Shown here piece after piece: positions 1 to 9,336 of a DNA stretch of 64,000 nucleotides (positions within the stretch are counted from its first letter, which is position 1; each line of letters opens with the position of its first letter). The stretch is from Nitrospira sp. (GTDB taxonomy: Bacteria > Nitrospirota > Nitrospiria > Nitrospirales > Nitrospiraceae), in assembly GCA_024760545.1 (NCBI GenBank), contig CP060501.1, positions 2,083,501 through 2,147,500 of the forward strand. The letters run 5' to 3'. The translations under genes and the position numbers were made by a program. The notes beneath the pieces were generated by a model, which was not told where the DNA came from, searched no databases, and worked only from the letters and a program-made list of their open reading frames with translations.

Positions 1-161
1 TGGGACACCGGAAGAAGTCTTGCTCGTATCAGCCACCCGAAAAGATCATCAAAGGTCTCGAGCAGCTCTCTCGGCTCTCCTTTCACCACCAACTGGGTAT
101 TGATCAAATCCAAACACGGGTGGTTGCCCACAAACAGAAACCTCTGCGATCTGTTCTTCAT
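1..161 (-). CDS. CGNR zinc finger / ABATE-domain regulator, N-terminal part only
   Basis: The first 53 codons of a minus-strand gene that runs off the left edge. The start is an ATG at 161, preceded by AGGAAGG about six bases upstream, a good ribosome binding site. The N-terminus reads FVGNHPCLDLINT, which matches the opening of the ABATE domain (usually F.GG.PALDLVNT) in putative stress-induced regulators that end in a CGNR zinc finger. The zinc finger would lie outside the window and is not seen. It is divergent from the DsrE gene, and both share the 162-309 intergenic region. The family call is from the N-terminal motif alone. Confidence 0.6.
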   Translation of the reverse strand, partial: MKNRSQRFLFVGNHPCLDLINTQLVVKGEPRELLETFDDLFGWLIRARLLPVS

Positions 162-203
162 CGGTTTCCTTCCTCTATTGATAGATAACCTACAAAGGGC
201 TTG

Positions 204-232
204 TTGACAAGTTAGTCCTCTGTTGATATAAC
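204..232 (+). promoter_or_regulatory. Sigma-70 type promoter upstream of the DsrE gene
   Basis: TTGACA at 204-209, a 17-base spacer, then TATAAC at 227-232. This is a perfect -35 box, optimal spacing and a five-of-six -10 box. Transcription would begin near 239, leaving about 70 bases of leader before the ATG at 310. It is the only strong promoter seen between the divergent genes. Confidence 0.7.
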
Positions 233-309
233 CTTCTATCTAGTCTTTAGATGGTTAGTATGGTTCGTGGCCCCCTCTCAAAAAGGCGGCTAACTTCAAG
301 GGAGGATGT

Positions 310-684
310 ATGAAAACGGTCGTGGTGATTATGTCCGATCCAAAGAGCGGTTCAGAGGAGGCCCTCGGGAGAGTCTTCAACGCGCTGGCGCTCGCCTCGG
401 AATGCAAGCAAAAGGGCGACGAAGTCGCCGTGGTGTTCAACGGGACGGGCACCCGGTGGCCCGTCGAACTCGCCAAGCTCACGCATCCGGCCAACGCACT
501 CTACAATTCGGTTCGCGATGCGGTACAAGGCGTCTCATGCGGGTGTGCCGAGGTGTTTGGAGCGAAGGAAGGGGCTGAATCCTGTGGTGTGCCGCTCAAG
601 AACGATCATGCGCTAGCCGGAACTGCCGGCCTGTTGAGCCTGCGCCGGTATGTCGCGGAGGGATGGAACACCGTGGTGTTCTGA
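310..684 (+). CDS. DsrE/DsrF-like family protein
   Basis: A 124-residue cytoplasmic protein. It opens with a beta strand (KTVVVIMSDP) and has the alternating alpha/beta layout of the DsrE fold, with about the usual family length. Family members act in sulfur transfer or as small peroxiredoxin-like subunits. A cysteine-bearing segment (VSCGCAEVFG, then ESCG) lies around residues 77-94, near where DsrE proteins carry their active cysteine, but I cannot say which cysteine would act. The start is supported by GGGAGG upstream of the ATG and by the promoter at 204-232. The next gene begins 70 bases downstream on the same strand, so the two probably form one transcript. Confidence 0.75.
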   Translation: MKTVVVIMSDPKSGSEEALGRVFNALALASECKQKGDEVAVVFNGTGTRWPVELAKLTHPANALYNSVRDAVQGVSCGCAEVFGAKEGAESCGVPLKNDHALAGTAGLLSLRRYVAEGWNTVVF

Positions 685-754
685 GACAGAAATAGCGGGA
701 AGATCGACGTGTAGCCAAGAGGCGTTGCAGGTCGATGTGACGGAGGATGAGACG

Positions 755-1375
755 ATGGCAATGAAATATCTGGATCTGGCGATCACGGAGTCGGTACGCC
801 GAGCACAGAAGTACTATTATGGCCATGCGGCCAGAATCGCCGATGCGCCGGACCGCGATCCACTCGGCGAAGCGGAGATCGAGTTCATTGCGGCAAGAGA
901 CAGCTTCTACTTGGGCACCGTCAACGAAAACGGATGGCCCTATGTCCAGCATCGAGGAGGGCCGAAAGGATTTTTGCACGTTCTCAACCCGGCCACGCTG
1001 GTGTTCGCCGACTACCGGGGCAATCGACAACTCTTGAGCACGGGTAATCTATCGGTCAACAACCGCGTGTCGCTGTTCCTTATGGACTATAAAAATCGGG
1101 AGCGGCTTAAAATTTTCGGATATGCCCGCGTCGAAGATGCACGGTCGCATCCGGAACTCGTGTCGCAACTCTCGATCGTAACCTCGGTGCCGAATGTGGA
1201 GCGACTCGTGGTCATCGACGTCGTGTCGTTCGACTGGAACTGCTCGAAGTACATCACGCCCAGATATTCGGTAGAAGAAGTCGAAGAGCTTGCGGGCTCC
1301 CTCCGGGCACACATCGCCGCGTTGGAAACCGCTCTCCATGCGGCAAGAACGGGATCGGCGCTCCCTGCGGGATGA
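755..1375 (+). CDS. Pyridoxamine 5'-phosphate oxidase family (FMN-binding split barrel) protein
   Basis: A 206-residue protein starting at ATG 755, which has CGGAGG seven bases upstream; an upstream in-frame start at 650 would overlap the DsrE gene and lacks a binding site. The core (FYLGTVNENGWPYVQHRGG, then a VFADYRGN segment and an NNRVSLFLMDY strand) is typical of the PNPOx split-barrel fold that binds FMN or F420. The C-terminal 40 residues form a helix rich in E, A and L. Family members of this size act on unknown substrates and are often linked to stress or detoxification, so no substrate can be named. It is convergent with the large unknown operon that follows. Confidence 0.8.
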   Translation: MAMKYLDLAITESVRRAQKYYYGHAARIADAPDRDPLGEAEIEFIAARDSFYLGTVNENGWPYVQHRGGPKGFLHVLNPATLVFADYRGNRQLLSTGNLSVNNRVSLFLMDYKNRERLKIFGYARVEDARSHPELVSQLSIVTSVPNVERLVVIDVVSFDWNCSKYITPRYSVEEVEELAGSLRAHIAALETALHAARTGSALPAG

Positions 1376-1417
1376 ACATCGAGTTGTGAGTCTTGTTCCG
1401 CTTCCTCGACGAATCGC

Positions 1418-3157
1418 TTATGACAGCGACGAATCTCCGGGCGACTGTGCTGAATCGAAGCGCAAGCCGCTCGAGCCTTCGCCTCGTCCAGGCTGCTTCC
1501 GTCGCCCGATCCACAAATAAGTCGATCCATCGGTCCAGCGGGCATATTGGTACGTACGCGTGACCCGGACCCCTTCGCGGGGAACCTCTTCATCCTGCAG
1601 GAGCAGTTCTCGCCCCGGTTCAAGGATGCGTCCGAGTGGTTCCAGCAATCGACCCAGTTCTCCGGCTTCTATCTCCGGAATGACACCACGCTTGAGTCGA
1701 ATGGAATCGCCTGCCAGAACGGGGAGCAGCGGGATCCAATACTCCGGCACTGTCGTGCCCAGCCGATAGATCAGTGCGTCGACCTCCGCGCCCTCAACGG
1801 GAGAAGTTGGGTCCTCCTGCTCCTTCTGATGCTGAGCCTCTTGGTACGCTTCATACCGGTCGAGAGGGTCTCCTGCTTCACTTTCGACGATTCGCTCGAC
1901 TCCCCATGCGACATTGGCCATCTCGTCTCGCAGAAACAACACCTCCTCACAGGGCTGGCTGTGCAAGCTGGGGCCCAACACCGGGGGGAGAAAGAAAAGG
2001 CGTTGAGAATCGTCGGTAAGCCCAAACATCTGCCATGGCGATATCGGTCCCTCCACCTGGCTTGTGTGAGGAATGAGGATGCGCTCGCCGAACGTATTCG
2101 TGACGACAAGTGCTCGAATCTGACAGAGTGATCCGACAGGCAATTCAATCGGGATCGCAAACCAGTCGTTACTGTATTCGAGGGCGAACTTCACCAAGAG
2201 CAGCCTGGCCAGGTCATAAGGCGCCGCATTGATTTGCGCCAAATTGACGGCGCCCTCTTCGAAGTCCCAGAATCGGGAGGACGGCATGCCACGAAACGTC
2301 ACCGGGGCGGGAAGAAACGCGCGGGAGATGGAAGCTCTCGCCTCGCCGGCCCCCAAGGTCTCACCCGGACGGACAACGAACGAAAACCAGTCCAGTGTGC
2401 CTTCGAAGTATTCCGGCGCCGCGAGTACGACCTCTCCGTCTCCTGTCTTGCCGGAGACAGCAAACTCATATTCCATCCTTTCAGGAATCCACGCCGCCGG
2501 GACACCAGGCTGGTGAAACAACGTATCGTACCAGGTGAGCCATGCGGTGATGCCCTGGATGACTTTTTGCCGGTTATTACCGGTGATTTGATCGAACGGA
2601 GATTCCTGAAAGAACTCTTCCAGGGCATTGCGCGTACGCAGTGCGGCGAGTCGCGTACGGAGTCGAACTCCGTCCAAGGCACGCCCCCCTACCACCTGAA
2701 GAAACTGCTGACTGTCACTGTCCAGGCGACGGCGTTGCTCAGCGGATGGTTTGGCGAGCACATATTCGCTGCTCAACCAGACGGAGCGAGAGAGACCCGC
2801 TCCACTGAGATCAAGCAATCGAAGCAAGTGCTGTCCCGTCTTGACGGATTGCCTCCAGTTGCGTGCTCCGTCAGAGACGACCGATTCGCATTCCACCAAC
2901 GTCTCAAGCGGCACTGCAGAAGCCTCATAGCTGCTCGCCGGCTGTGTTTCGGAAGGAGCGCCGGGACGATACCGAGTCACCAAAGCGGTGTCCGCCACGA
3001 CGTGCGTGGATGCCGCCGAACCGGCATCTTCGCCTTTGAATTCACCGAATTGCCACTGCCGAGCCAGCATCCAGAGTGGATCGTGAATGCGTGCTTGCAG
3101 GCCATCCTGCAAATCAGGATTTGTCGTAGTCGGTTCAATGCGAATCTGTGACGCCAT
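1418..3157 (-). CDS. Conserved protein of unknown function, last gene of the six-gene operon
   Basis: 579 residues, no signal peptide and no membrane segment. The start ATG at 3157 lies two bases after the stop of the 1772-residue gene and has GGAGAC upstream, overlapping that stop, so translation is coupled. Residues 22-46 contain a motif (DPLWMLARQWQFGEFKGED) that I recall from other unannotated bacterial proteins; I cannot name a family. The rest is mixed alpha/beta with many W and F residues, and a stretch around residues 325-370 is rich in beta strands. The protein ends in a low-complexity, Ser/Gly-rich tail. Function unknown. Its constant place behind the giant gene suggests a shared complex, which is an inference. 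Confidence 0.8.
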   Translation of the reverse strand: MASQIRIEPTTTNPDLQDGLQARIHDPLWMLARQWQFGEFKGEDAGSAASTHVVADTALVTRYRPGAPSETQPASSYEASAVPLETLVECESVVSDGARNWRQSVKTGQHLLRLLDLSGAGLSRSVWLSSEYVLAKPSAEQRRRLDSDSQQFLQVVGGRALDGVRLRTRLAALRTRNALEEFFQESPFDQITGNNRQKVIQGITAWLTWYDTLFHQPGVPAAWIPERMEYEFAVSGKTGDGEVVLAAPEYFEGTLDWFSFVVRPGETLGAGEARASISRAFLPAPVTFRGMPSSRFWDFEEGAVNLAQINAAPYDLARLLLVKFALEYSNDWFAIPIELPVGSLCQIRALVVTNTFGERILIPHTSQVEGPISPWQMFGLTDDSQRLFFLPPVLGPSLHSQPCEEVLFLRDEMANVAWGVERIVESEAGDPLDRYEAYQEAQHQKEQEDPTSPVEGAEVDALIYRLGTTVPEYWIPLLPVLAGDSIRLKRGVIPEIEAGELGRLLEPLGRILEPGRELLLQDEEVPREGVRVTRTYQYARWTDGSTYLWIGRRKQPGRGEGSSGLRFDSAQSPGDSSLS

Positions 3158-3159
3158 CG

Positions 3160-6100
3160 CTAGTCTCCGGTCGAACGGTCAATGACACTGGAAAGGTCAA
3201 TGCTGGTCCCATCGAAGAGCAGGGCCGGCATCGAGAGATCGGTGGCCGCCGATCCGCCGGGATCCGATGATCGCTTACCCGCATAGTCCCATGTTGCTGT
3301 GCCGTCCCACAGAGTGAACGCCAGACCGTCCACTGCCCGTCCTTCCAATCCCACCAAGGCGGCCGGGACTTCCAAACGCACCCATCGGCCCGCCGGAGGA
3401 AGGAGTCCCATGAATTGACGGCTTACCGTGCCGTCACTTCCCCACGGGATCAAATTTTCTCCCCAATAGGCACGGTGTTCCCATGTACCGTCGTGCCACT
3501 GCAGCATGAGCTGACGCGGCAAGCGTTGCGGATCGAGGTACACGTGAGCAAACAATCGATCGCCCACACTCACGAACAACGGAAACTTCGCGCCTTGAAA
3601 GAAATGTTGATGGAGTTCCGGCACAAGAGCCGATTGATGGGCTTTTCTTCCCGAGAGAGGGTCCGGGTGGGCACGAATCCATGTCCAGCCTTCCCCGTCT
3701 CCGAATGGGCTGGCGCCGGCAGGCAGCTCGTCGTCAACCCAAATTGTTTCTCCCCGACTTTCAGGTGCGACCGCTCGTAGGCGCATCAGATCGGTCGTCT
3801 CCTGCATGATGGCCTCGAGACTGTTCAGATCCCAGACTTCTCGCTGATCGGCGGAGACGGCGAGAAGCAACGCCTGCGGGGGAGCGCTGTTCGGACCGTC
3901 GTAGTGAAACGCGACACCTGTGGTCTCCTGAGGGCTTGGAACGACCTCCACCCATTCATCGATCAGTAGTCCTGTCAGCGGCTGATCGAAGCGAATCGCT
4001 TGACCGAACGGAATTTGTGCCACGAGCGACAGGCGCCCCCGAGGAATGGATTGATTAGGCCCGCTTGGCAACGCCACCCACCGATCCTGCCCTGCAAAGG
4101 GCAATTGGCCGACCTGGAGATTGAGATGCGCCTGCTCCCCAAGCGTCTCGGCATACAGCATCGCCGTCTCCAGGCGCATCGCACCCTGGCGAACATGGGC
4201 CACGCGTTGGAACCAGGTGACGGCTGCCAGCGGATCGTTGCCTTGCAAGGAGAGACTCGCGTCGAACGTTTCGGTCAATTGCGCGGCATTGGCCGGTGCG
4301 ATGTGGGGAAGCGCGAGAAAATCCGATCCGAAGACAGTCTTCAATCGAGCAAGGTCATGCTCCCGCTGCTCCTCAGACAGCGCATGTGCGCGATCGAACG
4401 CACGATCGGCATCGGCAATACGAGACAGCCGTCCTTGCATTTCTGCAGCAACAGAACGCACCTGCGCGAGCAAGAGCGATTGCACCTCCAAGCCCGACCC
4501 CACCGCATCCAACGGAACGGCTGCCGGGATGCCGAATGCCGCGCTTCGCATCAATCCCGTGCGAAGTGTTTCGAGATCGAGCGCGGCGTCGGCGCTCTCA
4601 CTAGGCGGAAGCATCCGCTGAAGATTTTGGCTCGCTTCTGTGAACGACCGCACGGCCTGATCCACTCGGCGACTCAGCTCTAGACTCTGGACGCCTGATA
4701 CAGCCGGTGACTCCGGAAGCGAGAGATCACGTCCATCGATCGACCGCGCGTTGGCAAACAACCGACGCAGGGTGCGGGTCATTTCGAGGAACTCCCCTAC
4801 GCTGACGACATCACTCGGCCAATCGGGGTCACGCTCGAAGCGCAGTCGGATCTGTACCTGAGCGGGGATCGTGGCCGGTCGCGTACGGAGCATGTGATTC
4901 GACCAACGCTGCTCCAGTTCCGCGCGTTGCGCGTGCGCCTGTCCCTCTGCCATGAACACCGCGTCGAGCGGCGAAAGTTTCAGCGCTGCGAGTTCGCCTT
5001 CGAGCGTGTGAACGACGCCGGCGGTTGCGGGATCGACGTAATCAATTCGACAGCGGACCTTGGCGGGATTCGGCAGAAGGGTGGCAGCCCAGGCGTTGAG
5101 TGTCGGCTCTGCAGCGGCGCGCACCTGCTCAGGGCCGGTCGGCCACGTCGAGATCGTTCCCCCGGGTGTCGCAGGAAACAACACGCAGAGACGATGTGTC
5201 AAGCCGATGCCGCTTCGTGGGGTGCGAATGACATCCAATTCGGGAGGCGGCAACTCACCCGTGGCGATGGCATCCAGCGTCGCCCCGGAACGAAGCGGAT
5301 TACCTTGAACGAGTTGATACACACTTTCCGCCACCACCGTGTCACCCACGGCATCGACAAGATCGTCCAGGCTTTTCAGCTGTTCGATCAATGCATTGAA
5401 ATCAGTTGTGCCGGGATTCGGAAAGCCCAGCGTCGTATTGCCGAATGGGATGGTCGTGACGTCCCAGCGCGGCTGACCTGAGGGACTTGACTGACTGTCC
5501 TTCCACCTGCGGTGCAGATCCAGACCGTCCACGACATTGTTGGCCGGCAAGGCCTCAAGGGCTTGGTTCCACCGTTGGGCCAGCAGTGTCGCCAATTCAT
5601 TTCTCGCCGCCGCCAGGCCGGCTTCGGCCCTGCCCGCTAGGCCCTCCTCCTTGTCGATCGCCTGCCGCTCGAACTGTGCGGCAAGCTCCTCGTTGTGCGC
5701 AATCGCGCGTTCTGCCGCGGGAATCGACTCGAGAATCGTAGCATCAAGAAGTCTCGCCGTTGCTTGTTCTGCGTGTGCGTGGTCTGTATCACGGGCGTTC
5801 ACCACAGCGCGGGCTACAGCAGCCTGGGCGATAGCCGTAGAACGATTTTGATCGAGCTCTTCAAGGCGGTTGGCCCATAGGTCCGCGTCCCGTTGCTCGA
5901 GTAATTCAACGGTCATGCGGCCGCTTACCACATCACCTATACGACCCTCCGGCTTCGCGCTCTCGTGCTGGGCCAAGGTCTGAGCAATCTGTCCAACGAG
6001 TGCCTCGGCATTCTGGGCCTGCTGCGCTGTCGCTGCGATGGTGTCGAGCTCGGCGCGATAACTCTGCAGCAGCCCTTCCCGTTCGGTCTTGAGGGACCTC

Positions 6101-8478
6101 ACATCCGTCGCGCTTTGAGCCGCCTGATCCCGCTTCATCCGCAACACCGCAACCTCTTGCGCGAGCCTTTCAGCCAGCACGACTTTCCGGCGCGCATCGG
6201 CAAGCCGGTCATCCTCTTTCAGGCTCGCCAACGCCCGGAATCGGTGGATAAAGCGATCAAGTCCGCTTTCATGGAGCCCTCGCTCGAAGCGATACCCGAG
6301 CAAGGAGGCCAGCGATTGCCCTTGGCGGACTCCGTCAAGCATCCATTTAGCTCGATGGACGCGATCGGACGAGAGATTGACGGCAAACGGACTGTCTTTT
6401 CCATCACCAGTCTGCTTATGAGACAGATAGCCGCTTCGCAGGATCGCAGCCGTCGCCGCGTGGGCAAGAGAGGGCGTATGGACATGGCCTTGGTTGCCGT
6501 TCGCCAAGAAGAGAGGAGCCTCTACCCCTGCAGGAGGCGAGGAGACTGCTTGAAGCGGAACCGCCGCACGCCGCACGTCCTCCACCCAGCCATAGGCTCC
6601 AATGCGAATTCCTGTCGGCTGAGACGTTCGAAGAGCGGCCAGCCGTCTGGTGGCCAACGAGGTGCCCCACGCATCGAGCCGCAACGTTGTGAGGTCGATC
6701 ACTTCGGCAAGCAACGACTGTCGTACATCGTCCGGCAAGGTCAACAGAAAATTCAGTGCGGGATCGGGATGAGCGGCCAAGGCCTGCTTCAGCAGCAGAT
6801 CTCGAAGCGATGCAGCGACAAGCGGTAGCGGGACCGGCGGAGTCCGGCTCGCATCCGAGAATTCTCGTTGGGCATACCCAGCCGAGGTCGCCTGCTGAGC
6901 CAACAACGCAACCGGGTTGTCCTCCGTCAGCGTGCTGAGTGCGCGGGGGATGAGTTGGCGGCGTATCTGACGCTGCTCGAGCCACCAACTTGCCAGTCCT
7001 GGTTCTGGACCAGTGGTCACGTTGGAGGTCCAACGGTCGAACGCGGCCACGGGCAAGATGCCGTATGGTTGTGTGTCGACCCGCAAGACCGGGAAAGGAC
7101 CGCGCGCCCGCACAAACCCCATGAAGTGCTCGCGGAGCATATCTTGACTGATAGAAGCAGACAGTTGCCGCAACAAGGCGCTGTCGCAGGCAGATAACAG
7201 CGCCGTGTTCATGGCCTCAGCGTGACGTTGATCCGTGCCATCTGCTCCACGAACGTGTGCAAAGACGGCAAGGGGCAGTCCCAAGGCTTGCGCCGTCAGT
7301 TGACCGTCGGATCCGGCTTGGGCCAGCGATGCTTCCCGTTCAACGGCAAACGTCACGTCGGCATCTCGGCCGGAACGATATCCAGATGAGCTCTCAGCCG
7401 TGTTGTTGGTCGGTGTATTCTGGCCGATGAACGCTACGCCGTCGGAATAATGGTGCGCATCGAAAAGACTGGCGAGTCGCGCAGCGGTCGCCGGAGCATC
7501 CAGTGAAGCTTTGATTCCAAGGACAACCACACGTTCAAAACCAGCCTTGACCTGTTCTTCGGTGAGGACGATTCGAACCCCCATGCCGACTGATTCGGCC
7601 GTTGCAAAATCGATCATCCAACGCATGCCTTCATCGATGGGCAGGTTGTCATGGTCAGGGAGAGCCCCGGTCTCTTGCGGAGCGGGACCCACCGCCAACT
7701 GATCGGGAATCTGATTGCCCCATGCGGTAATCAGCGGGCGTTCGCCGCGATAGGCGAGCACGACCCACCGGTCCGGTAGGACTCGCGTATGGGGAGCGCG
7801 GGTCCACACATCGGCTCGCCGTCCAGGAGACCTCGATTGACCGGGGTCCAACGCCGTGGCAATCCACGCTGCGCGTGGTGAGCCGAATCGGTCCGCAAGT
7901 TGCCGCCAGGCTTGCCGGTTTATCTCTGCCGGATCTTGGCCTTGGGGAATGGTGGTGACCCGCGTCCAATACTCCCGTCCCCACTGTTCTTCCTCGACGG
8001 TCAACTCCGGCTCATGCGAATCGACGTGAATGTCATCGGGATAGACACGCACCAAGAGTTCGGTGCCGGCTTCACCGCTTCTCGCCATGAATCTGGTTTC
8101 CAGACGGACGGGCAACAACAAGAGTGGTTGTGCGGTGGCCACTCTCCCGCTCAAGCGGTCCGTCCCGAGAAGTCGCGCGGTTGCGGCATCGCGAGCGGTC
8201 CGGTGGTCGGTCAGCCGGGCCGATAGGGTGGCGACCTTGTTCTTCGCTTGCTCCACTGCTCGCTGCGCCACAGGAATTTGCTGCTGCACCTGCGCCAGCT
8301 CGCTCTGCCATTGTGCCCGATCACTCGTCAGTTTGGTCACGAGCCGCTTGGCCGCTTGGGCATTCAGGACAGCACGGCTATGTATCCGCTGAAGTCCCAG
8401 TAGCCGTGTCCTCCAGGCGCGCAGCACCGCGGGGCGGACACGATCCGGAATTTCAGGTCCCTCACCGATCGGCTTCAC
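3160..8478 (-). CDS. Giant 1772-residue conserved unknown protein with two coiled coils
   Basis: Fifth gene of the operon, GTG start at 8478 with AAAAGGA upstream, 24 bases after the coiled-coil gene. Residues 35-105 form a coiled coil. Next comes a conserved-looking block at about 120-173 (LLPVRLETRF, then LLVRVYPDDI and HVDSHEPELT), which I recall from other unannotated proteins. A second long coiled coil rich in A, E, Q and R fills about residues 750-850, and a third alanine-rich helical stretch about 870-1000. The C-terminal third holds beta-rich segments with several tryptophans (for example WTWIRAHPDPLSG), possibly a binding domain. No signal peptide, membrane segment or known catalytic motif is visible. 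The size and mixed coil/beta layout suggest a structural scaffold; function unknown. Confidence 0.8.
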   Translation of the reverse strand: MKPIGEGPEIPDRVRPAVLRAWRTRLLGLQRIHSRAVLNAQAAKRLVTKLTSDRAQWQSELAQVQQQIPVAQRAVEQAKNKVATLSARLTDHRTARDAATARLLGTDRLSGRVATAQPLLLLPVRLETRFMARSGEAGTELLVRVYPDDIHVDSHEPELTVEEEQWGREYWTRVTTIPQGQDPAEINRQAWRQLADRFGSPRAAWIATALDPGQSRSPGRRADVWTRAPHTRVLPDRWVVLAYRGERPLITAWGNQIPDQLAVGPAPQETGALPDHDNLPIDEGMRWMIDFATAESVGMGVRIVLTEEQVKAGFERVVVLGIKASLDAPATAARLASLFDAHHYSDGVAFIGQNTPTNNTAESSSGYRSGRDADVTFAVEREASLAQAGSDGQLTAQALGLPLAVFAHVRGADGTDQRHAEAMNTALLSACDSALLRQLSASISQDMLREHFMGFVRARGPFPVLRVDTQPYGILPVAAFDRWTSNVTTGPEPGLASWWLEQRQIRRQLIPRALSTLTEDNPVALLAQQATSAGYAQREFSDASRTPPVPLPLVAASLRDLLLKQALAAHPDPALNFLLTLPDDVRQSLLAEVIDLTTLRLDAWGTSLATRRLAALRTSQPTGIRIGAYGWVEDVRRAAVPLQAVSSPPAGVEAPLFLANGNQGHVHTPSLAHAATAAILRSGYLSHKQTGDGKDSPFAVNLSSDRVHRAKWMLDGVRQGQSLASLLGYRFERGLHESGLDRFIHRFRALASLKEDDRLADARRKVVLAERLAQEVAVLRMKRDQAAQSATDVRSLKTEREGLLQSYRAELDTIAATAQQAQNAEALVGQIAQTLAQHESAKPEGRIGDVVSGRMTVELLEQRDADLWANRLEELDQNRSTAIAQAAVARAVVNARDTDHAHAEQATARLLDATILESIPAAERAIAHNEELAAQFERQAIDKEEGLAGRAEAGLAAARNELATLLAQRWNQALEALPANNVVDGLDLHRRWKDSQSSPSGQPRWDVTTIPFGNTTLGFPNPGTTDFNALIEQLKSLDDLVDAVGDTVVAESVYQLVQGNPLRSGATLDAIATGELPPPELDVIRTPRSGIGLTHRLCVLFPATPGGTISTWPTGPEQVRAAAEPTLNAWAATLLPNPAKVRCRIDYVDPATAGVVHTLEGELAALKLSPLDAVFMAEGQAHAQRAELEQRWSNHMLRTRPATIPAQVQIRLRFERDPDWPSDVVSVGEFLEMTRTLRRLFANARSIDGRDLSLPESPAVSGVQSLELSRRVDQAVRSFTEASQNLQRMLPPSESADAALDLETLRTGLMRSAAFGIPAAVPLDAVGSGLEVQSLLLAQVRSVAAEMQGRLSRIADADRAFDRAHALSEEQREHDLARLKTVFGSDFLALPHIAPANAAQLTETFDASLSLQGNDPLAAVTWFQRVAHVRQGAMRLETAMLYAETLGEQAHLNLQVGQLPFAGQDRWVALPSGPNQSIPRGRLSLVAQIPFGQAIRFDQPLTGLLIDEWVEVVPSPQETTGVAFHYDGPNSAPPQALLLAVSADQREVWDLNSLEAIMQETTDLMRLRAVAPESRGETIWVDDELPAGASPFGDGEGWTWIRAHPDPLSGRKAHQSALVPELHQHFFQGAKFPLFVSVGDRLFAHVYLDPQRLPRQLMLQWHDGTWEHRAYWGENLIPWGSDGTVSRQFMGLLPPAGRWVRLEVPAALVGLEGRAVDGLAFTLWDGTATWDYAGKRSSDPGGSAATDLSMPALLFDGTSIDLSSVIDRSTGD

Positions 8479-8502
8479 GCGGGTATTCCTTTTCTCATCA
8501 TC

Positions 8503-9315
8503 TTAGAGAGGCCCTTCGTCAAATGCGGCTGTGATGTTGGTTTCAGCTTCGGCCAGTTCGCGCTGTGCCGATTGGAGTCTCGCTTGAGCATCGGGAAGCC
8601 TCGTCGTCGCGTCCGCGATTCGGTTCATGAGATCATCACGGCGAGCGATGAGGCCGCGCAACTGTTCTTCGGCGTCTTCCTGTTCGAGACGTGCCTGAAC
8701 GCGCGCATCTTCCAACTCAAACACGCGCACCGAAAGTTCTGCGGCCAACTGCTCCACCGTTTTACGGTCGAGCGGCTCTCGGTCGATCTGCGCGTTCACA
8801 TCGGCGATGTTCGTGATCCGCTGTTGCAGCGTCTGCTGACGCGCCTGGACTTCGGCAATCGCGGTCTGCGTGGCGACGACTCCCGCTTGTGCGTCGCCCA
8901 CCTGTCGCTCGGCCCCCTGCACGACCGCCCGTGCCTGAGCCACAGCAGCCTGGCCGCCTCCCAGTCTCGCACGAGTAGCCGCCGCCTGCGTTCGAGCCAG
9001 GTCTCTTTGTCGCTTGAGAGCAGCAAGCAGTCGTCGCCACTCCAGCGGTGAGATACCCGGCTCAGGCTCGGAAGCGTCGAGAATTTGCTGATCCAAATCA
9101 GCCACCCGACTGTCCGCATCGTTGACCGCATCCTGTAATGGAGAAACTTCCGCTTGTCTCTGTGCCAGCTGTGCCTGCGCCACAGATACTTGCGCCTGCG
9201 CGGCGGTCACTGCTTGCTGTTGAGCGCTCAGCTTGGTGGTCAGAGCGGATTGCTCCACGACGACAGCCTGTAATTCAGCCTGAAGTCGCGTTCGTTCTTC
9301 TTCCAAGTAGGGCAT
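8503..9315 (-). CDS. 270-residue coiled-coil protein
   Basis: Starts at ATG 9315 with GGGAGAG upstream, 21 bases after the previous stop. Nearly the whole protein is alpha-helical coiled coil, with runs such as LAQRQAEVSPLQDAV and LQQRITNIADVNAQI. A short break at about residues 80-92 (SEPEPGISPLEW) would make a hairpin of two antiparallel arms. No signal peptide or membrane segment is present. Composition (A, Q, E, R rich) resembles the coils in the adjacent 1772-residue protein, so the two may pair; that is an inference. Short coiled-coil genes of this kind cannot be given a function from sequence. Confidence 0.8.
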   Translation of the reverse strand: MPYLEEERTRLQAELQAVVVEQSALTTKLSAQQQAVTAAQAQVSVAQAQLAQRQAEVSPLQDAVNDADSRVADLDQQILDASEPEPGISPLEWRRLLAALKRQRDLARTQAAATRARLGGGQAAVAQARAVVQGAERQVGDAQAGVVATQTAIAEVQARQQTLQQRITNIADVNAQIDREPLDRKTVEQLAAELSVRVFELEDARVQARLEQEDAEEQLRGLIARRDDLMNRIADATTRLPDAQARLQSAQRELAEAETNITAAFDEGPL

Positions 9316-9336
9316 GGTGCGCTCTCCCGTAATGCG

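Noticed and set aside
650-754. An upstream start for the PNPOx-fold gene.
   Set aside because: It overlaps the DsrE gene end and has no binding site, whereas ATG 755 has CGGAGG.
2234-3151. A 305-codon plus-strand reading frame.
   Set aside because: It runs antisense to the 579-residue gene, has no binding site and no recognisable domain.
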